From assembly GCF_900143005.1 (NCBI RefSeq), contig NZ_FRCS01000008.1, positions 310,001-374,000 of the forward strand: a DNA stretch of 64,000 nt, given 5' to 3'. The notes beneath the pieces were generated by a model. That model was given only the letters and a program-made list of their open reading frames with translations, was not told the DNA's origin and searched no databases. This DNA is from Cryptosporangium aurantiacum. GTDB lineage: Bacteria; Actinomycetota; Actinomycetes; Mycobacteriales; Cryptosporangiaceae. The stretch's first letter is position 1. Each line of letters opens with the position of its first letter. The translations under genes were made by a program, and so were the position numbers. Positions 1 to 8,484 of this stretch are shown piece by piece.

Positions 1-563
1 GCGGACAGGATCGCGATCTTGCCCTTCTCGCCGATCTGCTTCGCCAGCAGCTGCACCTCGGTGCGGCCGAGCGCCTCGGGGTCGGCCTGGTTCACGAACG
101 CGTCGCGGCCGGCGACCGCGGCGTCCGAGTCGAACGTGACGACCTTGACGCCACGCTGACGGGCCTGGGTCAGCGCCGGGACGACCGCGTTCGCGTCGTT
201 GGCGGAGACGCAGATGCCGTCCTGGCCCTGCTGGGTCAGCGTGTTGATGTACTGAACCTGCGAGGAGGCGCTCGCGTCCGACGGACCGACCTCCTTGTAG
301 GTGCCCTTGAACTCCTTGACCGCCTTCTCGCCGCCCTTGTCGGCGACGGTGAAGTACGGGTTGTTCACCTGCTTGGGCAGGAAGGCGATCTTCAGCCCCT
401 CCTTGAGGGGAGCGTCCGGGTTCGCCGAGGCCGAGGACGCCGGGCCGGCGGCCGAGTCGTCGTTGGAGTCCTTGGTGGTGCCACCGCAGGCGGCCGCGGC
501 GAGCGTCACCGCGACGAGCGCGGCGGAGAACGCGACGGCTCTCCGTGCACGGAGCAACATCAT
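1..563 (-). CDS. rhaS: Sugar ABC transporter substrate-binding lipoprotein, rhamnose type (3' end outside window)
   Basis: Periplasmic-binding-protein-like lipoprotein that delivers a sugar to the permeases encoded just upstream. The start at 563 gives MMLLRARR, then a hydrophobic stretch and a lipobox ending AAAAC with the lipidated Cys near residue 26. The mature part carries IAFLPKQVNNPYFTVAD and later YKEVGPSDASASSQVQYIN and VKVVTFDSDA. These match my memory of actinobacterial RhaS proteins of the LsrB/RhaS class. A GAAAGG ribosome binding site lies 8 nt before the start. It is the last visible gene of a four-gene minus-strand operon and follows the second permease by 40 nt. About 187 codons are in the window; the C-terminal part is missing. 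Substrate identity (rhamnose rather than another sugar or AI-2) is by resemblance only. Confidence 0.85.
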   Translation of the reverse strand, partial: MMLLRARRAVAFSAALVAVTLAAAACGGTTKDSNDDSAAGPASSASANPDAPLKEGLKIAFLPKQVNNPYFTVADKGGEKAVKEFKGTYKEVGPSDASASSQVQYINTLTQQGQDGICVSANDANAVVPALTQARQRGVKVVTFDSDAAVAGRDAFVNQADPEALGRTEVQLLAKQIGEKGKIAILS

Positions 564-603
564 TGTTGAGGCCTTTCGGACAGTGTGGCGGGGGTTGGGT
601 AAT

Positions 604-1659
604 TCAGGACGTCGAAGCGGCCTTCTGGGCCAGCTTTCGTAGTCGCCATCGCTCCCGTCCCCAGGTGACGGCGTTGGGAGCGAGCACGGAGATGATCAGG
701 AGCCCGCCGGTCACGAGCATGAGCGTGTCCGGCGCGACGTCGTCGAGGATCAGCGCGTTGCGGATGACGCCGACCAGCAGCACCGCGACGATGACGCCGG
801 GCAGCGTGCCCCGGCCGCCGAAGATCGAGACGCCACCGAGCAGCACCGCCGCGACGACGGTCAGCTCCAGCCCGTTCGCGTTGTCGGCGCGGGCGCTGGA
901 GAAGCGGAACGTGTAGATGATCGCCGCCAGGCCGGCGAACGCACCGGACGCGACGAACAGCCAGAACGTGATCCGCTTGACCCGGATGCCGGCGAACCGC
1001 GCGGCTTCCTTGTTCGAACCGATCGCGTAGAGCGAGCGGCCGATCGGGGTCGCGTGCAGGAGGATGCCGACGATGATCGCGAGGATGATCACCAGCACCG
1101 TGGGGTTGGGAATCGGGAGGCTGCCGATCGTCTTGCTGGTCCAGCTCGTGTAGTCGACCGGGAAGTCGGCTACGGCCTTGTCTCCGAGCAGGACGTACGC
1201 CAGGCCCCGGTAGAGCGCGAGCGTACCGATCGTCACCGCGAGGCTCGGCAGGCCGAGCACGGTGACCAGGAACCCGTTGAGCGCTCCGGCGACGGCGCCG
1301 ACCAGGATCGTGATCGGGATGATCGTCTCGATCGAGAGGCCGGCGTTCCAGAGCACGCCCATCAGCGCGCTGCACATGCCGAGGTTGGACGCGATCGACA
1401 GGTCGATCTCGCCGATCACCACCAGCAGCGTGAGCGTCAGCGACAGGATCGCGATCTCGACGATGTCGAGCTGAGCGTTGGTCAGGTTGAACGAGTCGGC
1501 GAAGCCCTCGACGCCGAACGAGGCCGCCAGCACCGCGAAGATCAGCAGCGCGGTGATCGCGCCTTCCCAGGACAGCAGCCGACGCAGCGGCGAGTGCTCG
1601 GCGAAGGCCGACGGCCGCGGCTCGGACGTCTCCTTCGGAGGGAGAACCGTGGTGCTCAT
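604..1659 (-). CDS. rhaQ: Sugar ABC transporter permease 2
   Basis: Inner-membrane permease of the BPD_transp_2 (RbsC/AraH-like) family, 351 residues, about 8-10 hydrophobic segments. Diagnostic stretches are GEIDLSIASNLGMCSALMG, LGLPSLAVTIGTLALYRGL, and near the C-terminus LELTVVAAVLLGGVSIFGG, which is the cytoplasmic EAA-like loop of this family. The start at 1659 ([10 protein letters not shown]) overlaps the stop of the preceding permease by 4 nt (ATGA), so translation is coupled. An open frame extends further upstream, but that part is low-complexity, out of character and inside the previous gene. It should pair with the 1656-2774 product as a heterodimeric channel. The letter Q versus P is assigned by order only. 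Confidence 0.9.
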   Translation of the reverse strand: MSTTVLPPKETSEPRPSAFAEHSPLRRLLSWEGAITALLIFAVLAASFGVEGFADSFNLTNAQLDIVEIAILSLTLTLLVVIGEIDLSIASNLGMCSALMGVLWNAGLSIETIIPITILVGAVAGALNGFLVTVLGLPSLAVTIGTLALYRGLAYVLLGDKAVADFPVDYTSWTSKTIGSLPIPNPTVLVIILAIIVGILLHATPIGRSLYAIGSNKEAARFAGIRVKRITFWLFVASGAFAGLAAIIYTFRFSSARADNANGLELTVVAAVLLGGVSIFGGRGTLPGVIVAVLLVGVIRNALILDDVAPDTLMLVTGGLLIISVLAPNAVTWGRERWRLRKLAQKAASTS

Positions 1660-2774
1660 CGGCGGGTGCTCCCCTCGGAGACGTTGGTGGCCACGGCAGG
1701 CTCGTCTGCCGGTGGGGGTGGTGGCGCGGCCCCGTTGCCGTTGGGCACGGTCGTGGCGCCTCGGCTCGCGCTGGCCCGCAGGGCACGTTCGGCGCGGATC
1801 GCCAGCACCCGGTCGATCGTGATCGCGAGCAGCAGCAGCGCGCCGGTGATGGCCCGCTCCCACAGCGCTTCGACCTTCAGGACGACCAGCGCGCTTCCGA
1901 TCGTGGAGAGCAGCAGCGCACCGAGCGCCGCGCCGACCACGGTTCCGCTACCACCGAAGATCGCGACACCGCCGACGACGACCGCGGCCACGACGTTCAG
2001 CTCGAAACCGGTCGCCGCGGTGGCGTCGATCGTGCCGAACCGGGCGGCCCAGAGCACACCGGCCAGACCGGAGAGCGCACCGGTGAGCACGAACGAGACG
2101 AACAGCCGCCGCCCGACCGGGATACCGGCCAGCCGGGCCGCGTCCGGGTTGGAGCCGATCGCGTACAGCTCGCGGCCCGAGCGCAGGTTGCGCATGCCCC
2201 AGGCCGCGGCGGCGAGCAGGACCAGCGCGATGAGCGGAAGGATCGGGATACCGGCGATCGAGCCGCTACCGATCTTCAGGAACGCCGAGGGCATGTCCGC
2301 GGCGTTGACCTGCCGCCCGCCGGCCAGCCAGTAGTCGATGCCCCGGAACACGTACATCGTCCCGAGCGTCACCACCAGCGCCGGAATGCGGCAGACCGCG
2401 ACCAGCACACCGTTGACCACACCGCAGACCGCGCCGATCACGATGCCGACGGCGAACGCGACCACGATCGGGATGTCGTGGTCGGCGAAGAGCAGACCGG
2501 TGACGAACGCGGAGAGCCCGAGGACCGACCCGACCGACAGGTCGATGTTGCGGGTCACGACGACGAGCGTCTGGCCGACGGCCAGCAACGCGACGATCGC
2601 GGTGTTGAGCAGGATGTCCTTGAGGCTCTGCACCCCGATGAACCGCGGGTTGACGATCGCGGTCGCACCGAACAGCAAGAACAGGGCGACGAGGAGCCCG
2701 AGCTCGCGGGCCTTGGCCAACCGGCCGAGGAGCGCGGCGGCGGAACGCTGCTTCTCTACGACTGCCGTGGTCAT
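1656..2774 (-). CDS. rhaP: Sugar ABC transporter permease 1
   Basis: Membrane permease of the same RbsC-like family, 372 residues. Segments include [38 protein letters not shown], and the C-terminal [19 protein letters not shown] loop. It starts at 2774 ([10 protein letters not shown]); its ATG overlaps the TGA of the ATPase gene by 4 nt, and its own stop overlaps the second permease start by 4 nt. After the last membrane segment there is a hydrophilic tail of about 45 residues with a run of prolines ([13 protein letters not shown]), longer than usual for the family. Longer upstream readings of the frame run into the ATPase gene and are rejected. Confidence 0.9.
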   Translation of the reverse strand: MTTAVVEKQRSAAALLGRLAKARELGLLVALFLLFGATAIVNPRFIGVQSLKDILLNTAIVALLAVGQTLVVVTRNIDLSVGSVLGLSAFVTGLLFADHDIPIVVAFAVGIVIGAVCGVVNGVLVAVCRIPALVVTLGTMYVFRGIDYWLAGGRQVNAADMPSAFLKIGSGSIAGIPILPLIALVLLAAAAWGMRNLRSGRELYAIGSNPDAARLAGIPVGRRLFVSFVLTGALSGLAGVLWAARFGTIDATAATGFELNVVAAVVVGGVAIFGGSGTVVGAALGALLLSTIGSALVVLKVEALWERAITGALLLLAITIDRVLAIRAERALRASASRGATTVPNGNGAAPPPPPADEPAVATNVSEGSTRR

Positions 2775-4282
2775 GCTGCCCTCCGCCCGACGGCCGCGGA
2801 AAGCACGGTCTCCTCGGTCGCGTCGGCGCGGTCGAACTCGGCGGCGAGCCGGCCTTCCCGCATCACGAGCACGCGATCGGCCATGCCGAGCACCTCCGGA
2901 AGCTCTGACGAGATCATCAGCACCGCGACGCCCTCGGATGCCAGCTGCGAGAGCAGCCGGTGGACCTCGGCCTTGGTGCCGACGTCGATGCCCCGCGTCG
3001 GCTCGTCCACGATCAGGACCTTCGGCTGCGTCGCCAGCCACTTGGCGAGGACGACCTTCTGCTGGTTACCGCCGGACAGCACGCCGACGGCGTCGGACAG
3101 CCGCCGGTACTTCAGCTGCAGGCGGGTCGACCACTCCTTGGCGCGGGCCCGTTCCGCCCGGCCGCTGAGCAGGCCGAAGCGCGCCAGCCCGCCCATCTGC
3201 GTCATCGTGGCGTTGCGCTCGATCGAGAGCTCCATGACCAGGCCCTGCTGGCGACGGTCCTCGGGGACCAGCGCGATCCCGGCGTCGATCGCCGCGGTGG
3301 GGCGCCCAGCCTTCAGCGACGAACCCCGGACCGTGACCGACCCGGCGTCGTACTTGTCGATACCGAAGACGCACCGGGCGATCTCGCTGCGGCCGGAGCC
3401 GACCAGGCCCGCCAGCGCGACGATCTCCCCGGCGCGCACCTCGAACGAGACGTCGGTGAAGACGCCCTCGCGGGTGAGCCGCTCGACCTTCAGCGCGACC
3501 TCACCGGGCGTGGTGTCGATCTTCGGGAACAGCGCGTCCAGGTCGCGGCCGACCATCCGGCGGACCAGCTCGTCCTCGGTCACGTCGGCCAGCGGATCGG
3601 CCGAGACGAACTTGCCGTCGCGCAGCACCGTGACCCGGTCGCAGAGCGCGTAGACCTCGTCGAGCCGGTGCGAGATGAAGACCAGGGCGGCGCCGTCTTC
3701 GCGGAGCGTGCGGGCGACCGTGAACAGCCGCTCGACCTCGCGGGAGGACAGCGCGGCGGTCGGCTCGTCCATGATGATGACGCGCGCGTTGAGCGAGAGC
3801 GCCTTCGCGATCTCGACGAGCTGCTGATCGGCGATCGAGAGGCCGCTGGCCGGACGGTCGGGATCGAGCGCGACGCCGAGCCGGGCGAACAGGGCCTCGA
3901 CCTGCGTCCGCATGGCCTTGCGGTCGATCGCGCGGAAGCGGCCGAGCGGCTGGCGGCCCATGAAGACGTTCTCGGTCACCGAGAGGTCACCGAAGAGCGT
4001 CGGCTCCTGGTAGATCACCGCGATGCCGGCGTCGCGCGCGGCGGCCGGGTCGGCGAACGTGACCTCTTCGCCGTCGAGCCGGACGACGCCGGTGTCGGGC
4101 CGGTGGACGCCCGCCAGGATGCGGACCAGGGTGGACTTACCGGCGCCGTTCTCACCCATGAGGGCGTGCACCTCACCGGGGTACAGGTCGAGCGAGACGC
4201 CGTCGAGCGCACGTAACGCTCCGAACGTCTTGCCCACCCCTTCGAGGGAGAGCAGCGGCCGGGAGGGCTCGCTGTGGGACAC
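2771..4282 (-). CDS. rhaT: Sugar ABC transporter ATP-binding protein (two ABC domains)
   Basis: Cytoplasmic ATPase of the RbsA/RhaT class with two tandem ABC modules, 503 residues. The N-terminal module has Walker [10 protein letters not shown] near residue 46, a non-canonical signature [15 protein letters not shown], and Walker [14 protein letters not shown]. The C-terminal module has [10 protein letters not shown] in place of Walker A (normal for this class), signature [16 protein letters not shown], and Walker [14 protein letters not shown] chose GTG 4282 because ACGGAG lies 8 nt upstream. An ATG at 4369 would lie upstream of the apparent -10 box and would place the operator inside the coding region. 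First gene of the operon; coupled to permease 1 by a 4-nt overlap. Confidence 0.9.
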   Translation of the reverse strand: MSHSEPSRPLLSLEGVGKTFGALRALDGVSLDLYPGEVHALMGENGAGKSTLVRILAGVHRPDTGVVRLDGEEVTFADPAAARDAGIAVIYQEPTLFGDLSVTENVFMGRQPLGRFRAIDRKAMRTQVEALFARLGVALDPDRPASGLSIADQQLVEIAKALSLNARVIIMDEPTAALSSREVERLFTVARTLREDGAALVFISHRLDEVYALCDRVTVLRDGKFVSADPLADVTEDELVRRMVGRDLDALFPKIDTTPGEVALKVERLTREGVFTDVSFEVRAGEIVALAGLVGSGRSEIARCVFGIDKYDAGSVTVRGSSLKAGRPTAAIDAGIALVPEDRRQQGLVMELSIERNATMTQMGGLARFGLLSGRAERARAKEWSTRLQLKYRRLSDAVGVLSGGNQQKVVLAKWLATQPKVLIVDEPTRGIDVGTKAEVHRLLSQLASEGVAVLMISSELPEVLGMADRVLVMREGRLAAEFDRADATEETVLSAAVGRRAA

Positions 4283-4320
4283 GGGACACGCTCCGTTGCA
4301 GGTCTTCCCGATGAGGGGAA

Positions 4321-4332
4321 TGAATCGTTTCA
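4321..4332. promoter_or_regulatory. LacI-type operator O1 (TGAATCGTTTCA)
   Basis: A 12-bp near-palindrome with the central CG typical of LacI-family operators (TGAAACGTTTCA-like); only one symmetric pair is mismatched. It sits just downstream of the predicted start of transcription of the ABC operon, where a bound repressor would block it. The likely ligand is the LacI protein encoded divergently at 4541. Confidence 0.6.
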
Positions 4333-4346
4333 ACGCGGTGGCGCTG

Positions 4347-4376
4347 ACCGTACGAGTGAGCGCCATCACGTGTCAA
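4347..4376 (-). promoter_or_regulatory. Predicted promoter of the sugar ABC operon
   Basis: On the minus strand a perfect -35 TTGACA (4376-4371) is followed after 18 nt by TACGGT (4352-4347), a reasonable actinobacterial -10. Transcription would start near 4340, just upstream of the LacI-type operator at 4321-4332 and 60 nt before the GTG start of the ATPase gene. Seen in sequence; activity is inferred. Confidence 0.55.
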
Positions 4377-4452
4377 TGGTTTCGCCTGCGTGACATTCTC
4401 GTGACCCTGGCGGTTAACGGGCGATGGCGCTGCGAGCACCGCTCGCAATCGG

Positions 4453-4466
4453 TTGAGACGTTTCAA
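4453..4466. promoter_or_regulatory. LacI-type operator O2 (TTGAGACGTTTCAA)
   Basis: A 14-bp near-palindrome around a central CG with a single mismatched pair. It lies 75 nt before the lacI start codon and 132 nt from O1 (centre to centre). The pair could serve autoregulation and loop formation. Seen in sequence; binding is inferred. Confidence 0.6.
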
Positions 4467-4540
4467 AAAGGTTCGGGCAACCAGTACGCTCCGGCGCAGG
4501 CCGCGCCACCGGAGACAAAGGCCGCGTACAGGAGGCACCC

Positions 4541-5539
4541 ATGGGGACGACGAGCATCCGCGAAGTCGCGGAGCGAGCCGGCGTGTCGGTCGGCACCGTC
4601 TCCAACGTGCTCAACCGCCCGGACGCGGTGGCTCCGGCGACCCGCGAGCGGGTCCGGCGCGCGATCGACGAGCTCGGCTTCGTCCGCAACGAGTCCGCGC
4701 GACACCTGCGCGCCGGCCGCAGCCGGACCCTGGGCCTGGTGGTCCTCGACGTCACGAACCCGTTCTTCACCGACGTCGCCCGCGGGGTCGAGGACGCCGC
4801 GAACGAGGCCGGGCTCGCGGTCATCCTCTGCAACTCCGACGAGCGCCGGGACAAGGAGCAGGCCTACCTCGACCTGCTCGAGGAGCAGCGCGTCCAGGGT
4901 GTGCTGATCACCCCGGTCGACGTCGACGGCGACCGCCTGACCCGGATGCGTCAGCGTGGTGTGCCGGTCGTGCTGGTCGACCGGCACGCGGGCGAGGGTG
5001 ACCACTGCTCGGTCGCGGTGGACGACGTCCTCGGCGGCGAGCTGGCCGCCGCGCACCTCCGCGACCTCGGCCACGAGCGCATCGCCTACGTCAGCGGACC
5101 GATGAGCCTGGCCCAGTGCGCGGACCGCTACCGGGGCGCGCTCGCGGGCGGCGACATGGAGATCATCGCCGGGGCGGCGTTGAACGTGGCGTCCGGCCGG
5201 GATGCCGGCGAGCGGCTGCTCGGCCTGCGCACCCCGCCGACCGCCGTGTTCTGCGCGAACGACCTGCTCGCGCTCGGCGTCCTGCAGGTGATGGTGGCGC
5301 GAGGGCTGTCGGTGCCCGGCGACCTGTCGATCGTCGGGTACGACGACATCGAGTTCGCCGCCGCGGCGGCGGTGCCGCTCAGCTCCGTGCGCCAGCCCCG
5401 CCACCTGCTGGGACGCACGGCCGCGGAGTTACTCCTGGCCGAGGCCGACGCCACCGATACGCACGTCCACCGCCAGGTGCGCTTCTCCCCCGAGCTGGTC
5501 GTCCGCGCCTCCAGCGGACCGCCCAAAGCGGCTGATTAA
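4541..5539 (+). CDS. LacI-family transcriptional regulator of the sugar operon
   Basis: Repressor of 332 residues with an N-terminal LacI helix-turn-helix (TSIREVAERAGVSVGTVSN, then VLNRPDAVAPATRERV and hinge ARHLRAGRS) and a sugar-binding periplasmic-type domain (DVTNPFFTDVARGVEDAA, VVLVDRHAG, VSGPMSLAQCADRYRG, CANDLLALGVLQ, VGYDDIEFA). The start at 4541 has the ribosome binding site AGGAGGCACCC. It is divergent from the ABC transporter, and two LacI-type palindromes lie between them, so it probably represses the transporter and itself until a sugar ligand appears. The order regulator / ATPase / two permeases / binding protein matches actinobacterial rhamnose loci, so the ligand is probably rhamnose or a related sugar. 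It contains one TTA Leu codon near 5428. Confidence 0.88.
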   Translation: MGTTSIREVAERAGVSVGTVSNVLNRPDAVAPATRERVRRAIDELGFVRNESARHLRAGRSRTLGLVVLDVTNPFFTDVARGVEDAANEAGLAVILCNSDERRDKEQAYLDLLEEQRVQGVLITPVDVDGDRLTRMRQRGVPVVLVDRHAGEGDHCSVAVDDVLGGELAAAHLRDLGHERIAYVSGPMSLAQCADRYRGALAGGDMEIIAGAALNVASGRDAGERLLGLRTPPTAVFCANDLLALGVLQVMVARGLSVPGDLSIVGYDDIEFAAAAAVPLSSVRQPRHLLGRTAAELLLAEADATDTHVHRQVRFSPELVVRASSGPPKAAD

Positions 5540-5752
5540 CGTCAACTGGACCGTTTGATGTCCAGGAAGTGTCAGGGATCTAGCTCTGTGATTAAGAGCA
5601 TGTACTAAGCAACTTTGCAGATCCTGAAAATTAGTAGACCGTAAGAGCTGTGAGCAGCGACGATGCGGAGCCTCCCGAACCCAGCACCCTCACCTGCGCA
5701 CTGAGTACTAGTTTGCATTGCGCAGTAGTGTGTGCCGCGTAGGAGGTGACGG

Positions 5753-7060
5753 ATGAGCTCCCTGCGATTACTTCTTCTTCCTGGGACCTCGATGGTCGCG
5801 TCGTCGGCCGGCAACACGTTGCTGCGCCGTGCGCTCCGGGAGATCCCGCTCGTTGCCGTGCTGTATCTGGCTTACATGGGCGGGCGGCTCCTCGCGTCGC
5901 ACCACACCGGCACCGCGTTCAGCCACGCCGAGTCGGTCTGGGACTTCGAGCGGCTGATCGGGTTACCCAGCGAGTACACCGTTCAGCAGGCCGCGCTGCA
6001 CTGGTCATGGCTGGTGGAGGCGATGGGCGTCTACTACGCCCGGGTCCACTTCCCCGCGACCGCCGCGGTGCTGATCTGGCTGTTCGTGCGGCGGCCGTCG
6101 GCGTATCCGTGGTTCCGCTGGACGCTCGCGCTGCTGACCGGCCTGGCTCTGATCGGGCACGTGCTCTACCCGCTGGCGCCGCCGCGGATGCTCACCGGCC
6201 ACGGCATGATCGACACCGCCCACGTCTACGGCCAGTCCGTCTACGGGCCGGTCGGCACCGGCCTGGCCAACCAGTTCGCCGCGATGCCGTCGTTACACGT
6301 GGCCTGGGCCGTGCTGGTCGCGATCGCGCTGGTCCGGACGCTGCGCAGCCGCTGGCGGTGGCTCGCGGTCGCGCACCCGGTGATCACCGTGATCGTCGTC
6401 GTGGTGACCGGCAACCACTACTGGCTGGACGGCATCATCGGGTGCGCGCTGCTGCTCGTCGCGCTGGCCGTGGTGCGGCCCAGCGCCGCCCGTACGAAGG
6501 CCATCGCGGTGGCTCGGGAGCACGTCTGGCCGTTCGTCCGCTTCGTCGTCGTGGGGAGCGCGTCGACGCTGCTCTCGTCGGTGATCTTCGTTCCGCTGCT
6601 GGTCGTCATGCCGTCCGCGGCCGCGAACACCGTCGCCGCGATCATCTCGACGCTGGCCTCGAACGAGGCGCACCGGTCCTGGACGTTCCGCAGCGACCGG
6701 CGCGGCCTGCCCGCCCGGATCGCCGCGGCCGGCACCGTCCTGCTCTCGTACCTGGTGACCACCGGCGCGCTGCTCGTCCTCGACCTGACGGTGACCGACG
6801 CGAGCACCGGGCTGAAGCTGACCGTCATGCTCGCCGCGTCCGCGGTCGGCGGCCTGGCGCGCTACCTGCTGCTCGGCACGAAGATCTTCCCCGCGGCACG
6901 GATCCCGGCCAAGGCCAATGCCCCGCAACCCGAGGCCCGCCAGACCGAGGCCCGCCAGACCGAAGCGCTTCAGTCCGAACCGCTTCAGGCAGGCGGCGTC
7001 GGCAGCCCGGCCAGCACGCAGCCGAGCGCACTGTCGATGGCCTCTTCCAGCGCACCCTGA
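5753..7060 (+). CDS. PAP2-superfamily phosphatase/transferase fused to a GtrA-like domain
   Basis: Polytopic membrane protein of 435 residues. Residues ~20-245 form a PAP2-type domain of the Aur1/inositolphosphotransferase style, with AMPSLHVAWA and TGNHYWLDGIIG holding the two catalytic histidines. Residues ~260-385 resemble GtrA (FVRFVVVGSASTLLSSVIF, STLASNEAHRSWTFRSDRR), a flippase-linked family of four membrane helices. The last ~50 residues are hydrophilic with short repeats (ARQTEARQTEA). Start 5753 has AGGAGG six nt upstream. Codons 4-12 are unusually AT-rich for this genome and include TTA; two more TTA codons follow in the PAP2 part. The 3' end overlaps the convergent TetR gene by 76 nt, so the tail may be a recent extension. 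Role in lipid or cell-wall glycan precursor handling is inferred from the two domains. Confidence 0.8.
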   Translation: MSSLRLLLLPGTSMVASSAGNTLLRRALREIPLVAVLYLAYMGGRLLASHHTGTAFSHAESVWDFERLIGLPSEYTVQQAALHWSWLVEAMGVYYARVHFPATAAVLIWLFVRRPSAYPWFRWTLALLTGLALIGHVLYPLAPPRMLTGHGMIDTAHVYGQSVYGPVGTGLANQFAAMPSLHVAWAVLVAIALVRTLRSRWRWLAVAHPVITVIVVVVTGNHYWLDGIIGCALLLVALAVVRPSAARTKAIAVAREHVWPFVRFVVVGSASTLLSSVIFVPLLVVMPSAAANTVAAIISTLASNEAHRSWTFRSDRRGLPARIAAAGTVLLSYLVTTGALLVLDLTVTDASTGLKLTVMLAASAVGGLARYLLLGTKIFPAARIPAKANAPQPEARQTEARQTEALQSEPLQAGGVGSPASTQPSALSMASSSAP

Positions 7061-7629
7061 TCGCAGCGCTCCGGCGCGAGCGACATCACGGTCGCGCCGA
7101 GCGCCGCCACCGCCACCGAGGCGACGAGCCGCGGATAGGCGTCCCGCTCGGCGTCGAGACCGGAGCGGCGGGCGACGTCCTCGGCCAGCACCCGGCCGAA
7201 CCCGCGGAACAGCTCGTGCGCCAGCGGCATCAGGTGCGGTTCGCCCCGCAGGATGCGCGCCCGCAGCAGCGTCCGCTCCCGGTGGCGCACGTCCTGCTGC
7301 AGGCCGATCGCGTGCAGCGCGGCCCGCAGCGCCACCAGCGGATGCTGCCCGTCCGGCTGGGCGGCGAGCGCGGCGGCCAGGTCGTCCGCCTGGCCGCTGA
7401 GGTCCCCGACCAGCACGTCCCGCTTCGTCGGGAAGTGGTAGTGGAACGACCGGACGCTCACCCCAGCGGCGGCAGCGATCTCGTCGACCGTGGTGGTTTC
7501 GTAGCCCTTCGTCGCGAAGAGCCAGAGGGCGGCGTCCTCGATGACCTGGCGGTTGGCCAGTCGACGCTCGACGCGTCGATCGGGCCGCCGCTCGCTCCGA
7601 AGTCCGTCGTCCGCCATCTCGCCGTCCAT
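6985..7629 (-). CDS. TetR-family transcriptional regulator
   Basis: Regulator of 214 residues. The N-terminal helix-turn-helix is RQVIEDAALWLFATKGYET followed by TTVDEIAAAAGVSVRSFHYHF and the usual KRDVL exit. The C-terminal ligand domain is Ala/Leu-rich and not specific. The start could be 7629 or the ATG at 7617; neither has a strong ribosome binding site, though GGGGCGGGG lies upstream of the first. It begins 21 nt after the HAD phosphatase gene on the same strand, so the two are probably co-transcribed. Its end overlaps the convergent PAP2-GtrA gene by 76 nt. Target and ligand are not evident. Confidence 0.85.
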   Translation of the reverse strand: MDGEMADDGLRSERRPDRRVERRLANRQVIEDAALWLFATKGYETTTVDEIAAAAGVSVRSFHYHFPTKRDVLVGDLSGQADDLAAALAAQPDGQHPLVALRAALHAIGLQQDVRHRERTLLRARILRGEPHLMPLAHELFRGFGRVLAEDVARRSGLDAERDAYPRLVASVAVAALGATVMSLAPERCDQGALEEAIDSALGCVLAGLPTPPA

Positions 7630-7650
7630 CGTGCCATGGGCACCCCGCCC

Positions 7651-8430
7651 CTAAACCTCGTCGATGAGATCCGCCACCGACTCGAGGATGCGGGAGGGAC
7701 GGAAGGGGAACCGGTTGACGTCCCCGGCCTGAGTGACGCCGGTGAGCACCAGCACGGTCTCCAGCCCGGCCTCCATGCCGGCTATCACGTCCGTGTCCAT
7801 GCGGTCACCGATCATGACCGTGCTCTCGCTGTGCCCGTCGACCGCGTTCAGCGCCGACCGCATCATCAGCGGGTTCGGTTTCCCGACGAAGTACGGCTCG
7901 ACACCGGTGGCCTTGCTGATCAGCGCCGCCACGGCCCCCGTGGCCGGCAGCGCGCCCTCGTGCGACGGCCCGGTGGGGTCGGGGTTGGTGGCGATGAAGC
8001 GGGCGCCGCGGTCGATCAGCCGGATCGCGGTCGTGATCGCCTCGAAGCTGTAGTTGCGGGTCTCCCCCAGCACGACGTAGTCGGGCTCGGCGTCGGTGAG
8101 GATGTAGCCGATCTCGTGGAGTGCGGTGGTGAGCCCGGCCTCGCCGACGACGTGCGCGGTACCGCCCGGACGCTGGTCGTCGAGGAAGCGCGCGGTGGCC
8201 AGCGCCGAGGTCCAGATCGACTCCGGCGGCACCGCGATGCCCGCCCGCTGCAGTCGCGCCGAGAGGTCACGCGGCGTGTAGATCGAGTTGTTCGTCAGCA
8301 CGAGGTGCGGACGGCCCTTCTCGACCAGCCGACCGAGGAACTCCGGGGCGCCGGGAACCGGGACGCCCTCGTGGACGAGCACCCCGTCCATGTCCATCAG
8401 CCAGCACTCGATGCTCTTGCGCGAGGTCAT
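7651..8430 (-). CDS. HAD-IIA family sugar-phosphate phosphatase (NagD-like)
   Basis: Cytoplasmic phosphatase of 259 residues with all four HAD motifs: [13 protein letters not shown] (nucleophile D13, acid D15), LTNNS, the lysine in [11 protein letters not shown], and [17 protein letters not shown]. The C2-type cap between motifs II and III places it in subfamily IIA with NagD and glycerol-/nitrophenyl-phosphatases. The start at 8430 ([10 protein letters not shown]) was chosen because upstream sequence in this frame does not look like protein and the homologous core begins here. It is divergent from the PHP-domain gene (54 nt between start codons) and is followed by tetR. The physiological substrate cannot be told from sequence. 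Confidence 0.88.
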   Translation of the reverse strand: MTSRKSIECWLMDMDGVLVHEGVPVPGAPEFLGRLVEKGRPHLVLTNNSIYTPRDLSARLQRAGIAVPPESIWTSALATARFLDDQRPGGTAHVVGEAGLTTALHEIGYILTDAEPDYVVLGETRNYSFEAITTAIRLIDRGARFIATNPDPTGPSHEGALPATGAVAALISKATGVEPYFVGKPNPLMMRSALNAVDGHSESTVMIGDRMDTDVIAGMEAGLETVLVLTGVTQAGDVNRFPFRPSRILESVADLIDEV

Positions 8431-8472
8431 GCCCCAAGCATGAGGTATCCCACGCCTCGACGCCCTCGCGGG

Positions 8473-8478
8473 TACGGT
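8473..8478 (+). promoter_or_regulatory. -10 box TACGGT of the leaderless PHP gene
   Basis: TACGGT ends 6 nt before GTG 8485, so its first base is exactly 12 nt upstream of the start codon. That is the spacing expected if transcription begins at the G of GTG (leaderless mRNA). The same arrangement recurs upstream of 12828, 17214 and 24933. Confidence 0.5.
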
Positions 8479-8484
8479 GAGGCC

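Noticed and set aside
4283-4369. Upstream ATG (4369) as start of the ABC ATPase
   Set aside because: It lies upstream of the predicted -10 box, and the operator would fall inside the coding region; GTG 4282 has a good ribosome binding site and begins the conserved domain.
5605-5817. 70-residue minus-strand frame in the AT-rich gap before the PAP2-GtrA gene
   Set aside because: No ribosome binding site, no recognisable protein pattern, and it overlaps the start of a supported gene; the gap (213 nt) otherwise shows only a weak GCTCT-N7-AGAGC inverted repeat.
5746-8484. Long plus-strand open frame running through tetR and the HAD gene into the PHP gene
   Set aside because: Over this stretch it is antisense to two well-supported genes, reads as Arg/Ala-rich low-complexity protein, and the PHP family begins at GTG 8485 with a leaderless promoter.
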